From Novilysobacter_A longmucuonensis (lineage in GTDB: Bacteria; Pseudomonadota; Gammaproteobacteria; Xanthomonadales; Xanthomonadaceae), in contig NZ_JBJMAW010000006.1 of assembly GCF_046600735.1 (NCBI RefSeq), positions 62,001-126,000 of the forward strand: 64,000 nucleotides of DNA, in the 5' to 3' direction. Within the stretch, counting starts at the first letter, position 1. Every line of letters begins with the position of its first letter. A model generated the notes under the pieces. It had not been told where the DNA came from, ran no database searches, and saw only the letters and a list, made by a program, of their open reading frames with translations. The position numbers and the translations under genes were made by a program. This document shows positions 63,901 through 64,000 of this stretch, piece by piece.

Positions 63901-64000
63901 CCCATGGCCAGCGTCGCCTGGGCGATCGCATGGAGCTGCTGCGCGCTGCGACGCGCACGCTCATCGGCCCGCATGCGCTCGATCCAGTCGGCGGCCTGGC
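57957..64000 (-). CDS. Giant multi-GAF/PAS hybrid histidine kinase (5' end outside window)
   Basis: Over 2,000 codons are visible and the frame stays open at the window edge (QAADWIER precedes the first internal ATG at 63974), so the gene begins outside. Visible order: GAF, PAS, GAF, PAS, GAF, PAS, GAF, PAS, GAF, PAS, PAS, then HisKA (TLAHELRNPLAPIRN), HATPase (NLLNNAAKYSH, GGLGIGLTLVRSLVALHDG) and a receiver (ILVVDDNHESADSLALFL, VVLLDLGMPQPDG). No membrane segment is seen in this part. Several GAF/PAS pairs share wording such as HRCWESIERAR, pointing to internal duplication. Its TAG stop lies within a repeat head. Confidence 0.93.
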   Translation of the reverse strand, partial: QAADWIERMRADERARRSAQQLHAIAQATLAMGTAPTIEAKLQICTDRVREIIGTHQCVISVRNGDGEGGDGGNRDDDGDWSPAVTSVSLSDKYRQSRNLGKQVRGSGIFAEVGRSNRPMRLTHEQLLAHPAWRGSSEGAEGHPPLRGCLAAPLIGGDGRNIGVVQVSDKHVGEFTDEDESILVQLAQYASAVIDAAQGQQALNASQARYRNIVNHTITGVVQTDAAGRITFVNQCWCEMLGYSEQEMLGLNITDVTDAVSLAQTGEAVRRLAEGGPAFTIEKCYRRKDGGALWATSSVNALRGPDGEYLGLSAVVLDISSRKRAETLQTGLSGVLERIARGEPLPEVLHALVDVVEAVSEDGMVASVLLLDRDRAHLRHGAAPSLPEAYNQAVDGIAIGPRAGSCGTAVYRREPVYVSDIATDPLWDDYRDVAVPCGLRACWSTPILSSEDEVLGTFALYYREPQESSPQDSEIIRIATRTAAVAIERARVEEALHQSGEQFRRAVQDAPIPVMMHAEDGEVLQLSHAWTELTGYGLHDVAQLRYWLTQAYGNDILDAVRGVFDRGGTLATDFEFDTRAGERRTWSFSASSPGTLRDGRRFVIAMALDITERKQAQRRNEFLLRLDAALRMLVEPETMLAAAGALLRGHLDADRVIFAEVHQDEDHSTMLGDFRRGDMPAMRGARRIGDFGGALLRAMLEDRVFTIEDAETDPRIAGHLDLHRALHARASLSVPLHKGGRLAAVLAVHRKFPRAWVEDETELCRIVAHRCWESIERARVTRALADREGRYRALFDSVDQGYCVVEVLLDDAGEPVDYRFLETNPAFVDQTDLHDAEGKTMRALVPGLEQGWVEAYARVALTGEPARFEASADAMGRWFDVYACRIDAPHLRHVAILFRDISGRKREELNLEFLSRVSRELSVLTDAHAIMRTIGAMMRLHFGLLWLTFGEVDEAAEHLRLVYRTEGAQPEIGPGPHRFSDFVSKPFLEALRAGEVVVVDDVASDPRTVDLSEAYMEHGVRSQVVVPFFSEGHWKFVLAAHRDHVSNWQSGEVDLLRELTARIHLRLERADAETALRKSERRFASIFNQAGGGISYTDVDGRFSMVNDRYCEIVGHSREQLIGMCMQDLVHPEDLPVSNVLFERMLDNGQAFAVDQRCVQADGGMVWVSSDVSPIRNDSGAIIAAMAVTQDITQRKRVEDRDRLLVAVDDAAMPLSDPDEIALAVVRVLGEHLKLDGAAYVEVDADEDWETVVGNYSPGLPSIAGRFRLSDFGEVLHDAMRAGRPFWEDDVEHEGLTEQQRARYAELQIRAILAVPLRKDGRLVATISGYQGTPRAWSDDEIEWTRLVANRCWESIERARAMRGLAENEERLRVALDTGRLGSWELCLPGREFSGDELCRAHLGLPPDAPLDYTRFLDQLVHPDDRELLKRQVMKAVTQVEDFDAEFRANWPNGSLHWIIARGRVFYDPAGEPTRVAGVSLDITDRKRVEEALRVSDERASLALTVAKLGTWSWEPAPGTIRVDARTREICGLEPDASPSLEEIAARIHPGDRPRVIAALKAATRPEGDGRYGEEFRWVHRDGSIRWAVSRGQTLFDEANSDHERDDESPRRPLLMLGSVLDITERKQTEESLRDIDRRKDEFLATLAHELRNPLAPIRNCLHILRMKHDDEPDAAQLHEMMERQVKHLVRLVDDLMEVSRVTRGNIELRCERIDLSEVVRNSVETSKPLIDAGQHHIEIDLPDEPLPLHVDPVRMSQVFANLLNNAAKYSHSGGRIRLAARREGDCVVVSVRDNGLGIAPDMLPRVFDMFAQIDQSRGYAQGGLGIGLTLVRSLVALHDGQVEARSEGLGHGSEFVVRLPLHTPRAVAAGPTAPEGDGSQQMVHRILVVDDNHESADSLALFLRISGHEVRAAYGGSDGIEATASFRPDVVLLDLGMPQPDGHEVCRQLRQQPWGADIVLIAVTGWGQSEDRRRSEQSGFDAHVVKPVEPAALMALVDSLRRLKHRQRAAPL

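Overview
The window is GC-rich chromosomal DNA from a gammaproteobacterium of the Xanthomonadaceae (Lysobacteraceae), in the Xanthomonas / Lysobacter / Luteimonas / Stenotrophomonas neighbourhood. The main evidence is a diffusible-signal-factor (DSF) rpf cluster (rpfB, rpfF, rpfC, rpfG, rpfE) next to acnA, lysS, prfB, recJ, greA and carAB, a divergent fur/omlA(bamE) pair, and many short GTAG-headed palindromic (REP-type) repeats. I cannot name a species.

Layout. 1-4.7 kb: clpA (5' part only) and clpS; a secreted protein; then nudJ-mnmA-hflD. 4.9-14.5 kb: acnA, a small lipoprotein, rpfB, rpfF (DSF synthase) and the convergent rpfC-rpfG two-component pair. 14.6-20.8 kb: lysS, prfB (with its programmed +1 frameshift), recJ, rpfE, greA. 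21-26.8 kb: carA-carB split by a four-helix-bundle gene bracketed by inverted repeats, then dapB. 27-34.3 kb: the heat-shock set hrcA-grpE-dnaK-dnaJ, with a sigma-32-like promoter before dnaK, and recN. 34.4-36.8 kb: fur/bamE, rnfH-ratA, smpB.

37-53.2 kb looks like an accessory stress and signalling region. It holds a RES-domain protein with a lipoprotein, a hemerythrin, a short-chain dehydrogenase, a BON-domain protein, three histidine kinases, an NtrC-type regulator, a DUF4142-type protein, a zinc alcohol dehydrogenase and two tiny low-complexity proteins. Five sequences match TGGCAC-N5-TTGC (sigma-54 -24/-12 promoters) and a sixth is a near match. Each lies before a gene or operon of this set, and the sigma-54 activator is encoded among them. 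I read this as a local sigma-54 regulon controlled by a kinase cascade; the wiring is inference. 53.3-64 kb: an S9-family peptidase, a PAS-PAS-LOV-GGDEF-EAL protein whose LOV domain lacks the usual glutamine, and the 3' part of a giant GAF/PAS hybrid kinase that runs off the window.

The repeats are a theme of their own. At least 14 GTAG-headed loci are present. In six genes (carB, dapB, rnfH, a 93-aa protein, the LOV-GGDEF-EAL gene and the giant kinase) the TAG stop codon lies inside the GTAG head of the adjoining repeat. Three further inverted-repeat segments of other types sit between genes. No tRNA, rRNA, CRISPR array, prophage or recognisable transposase was found.
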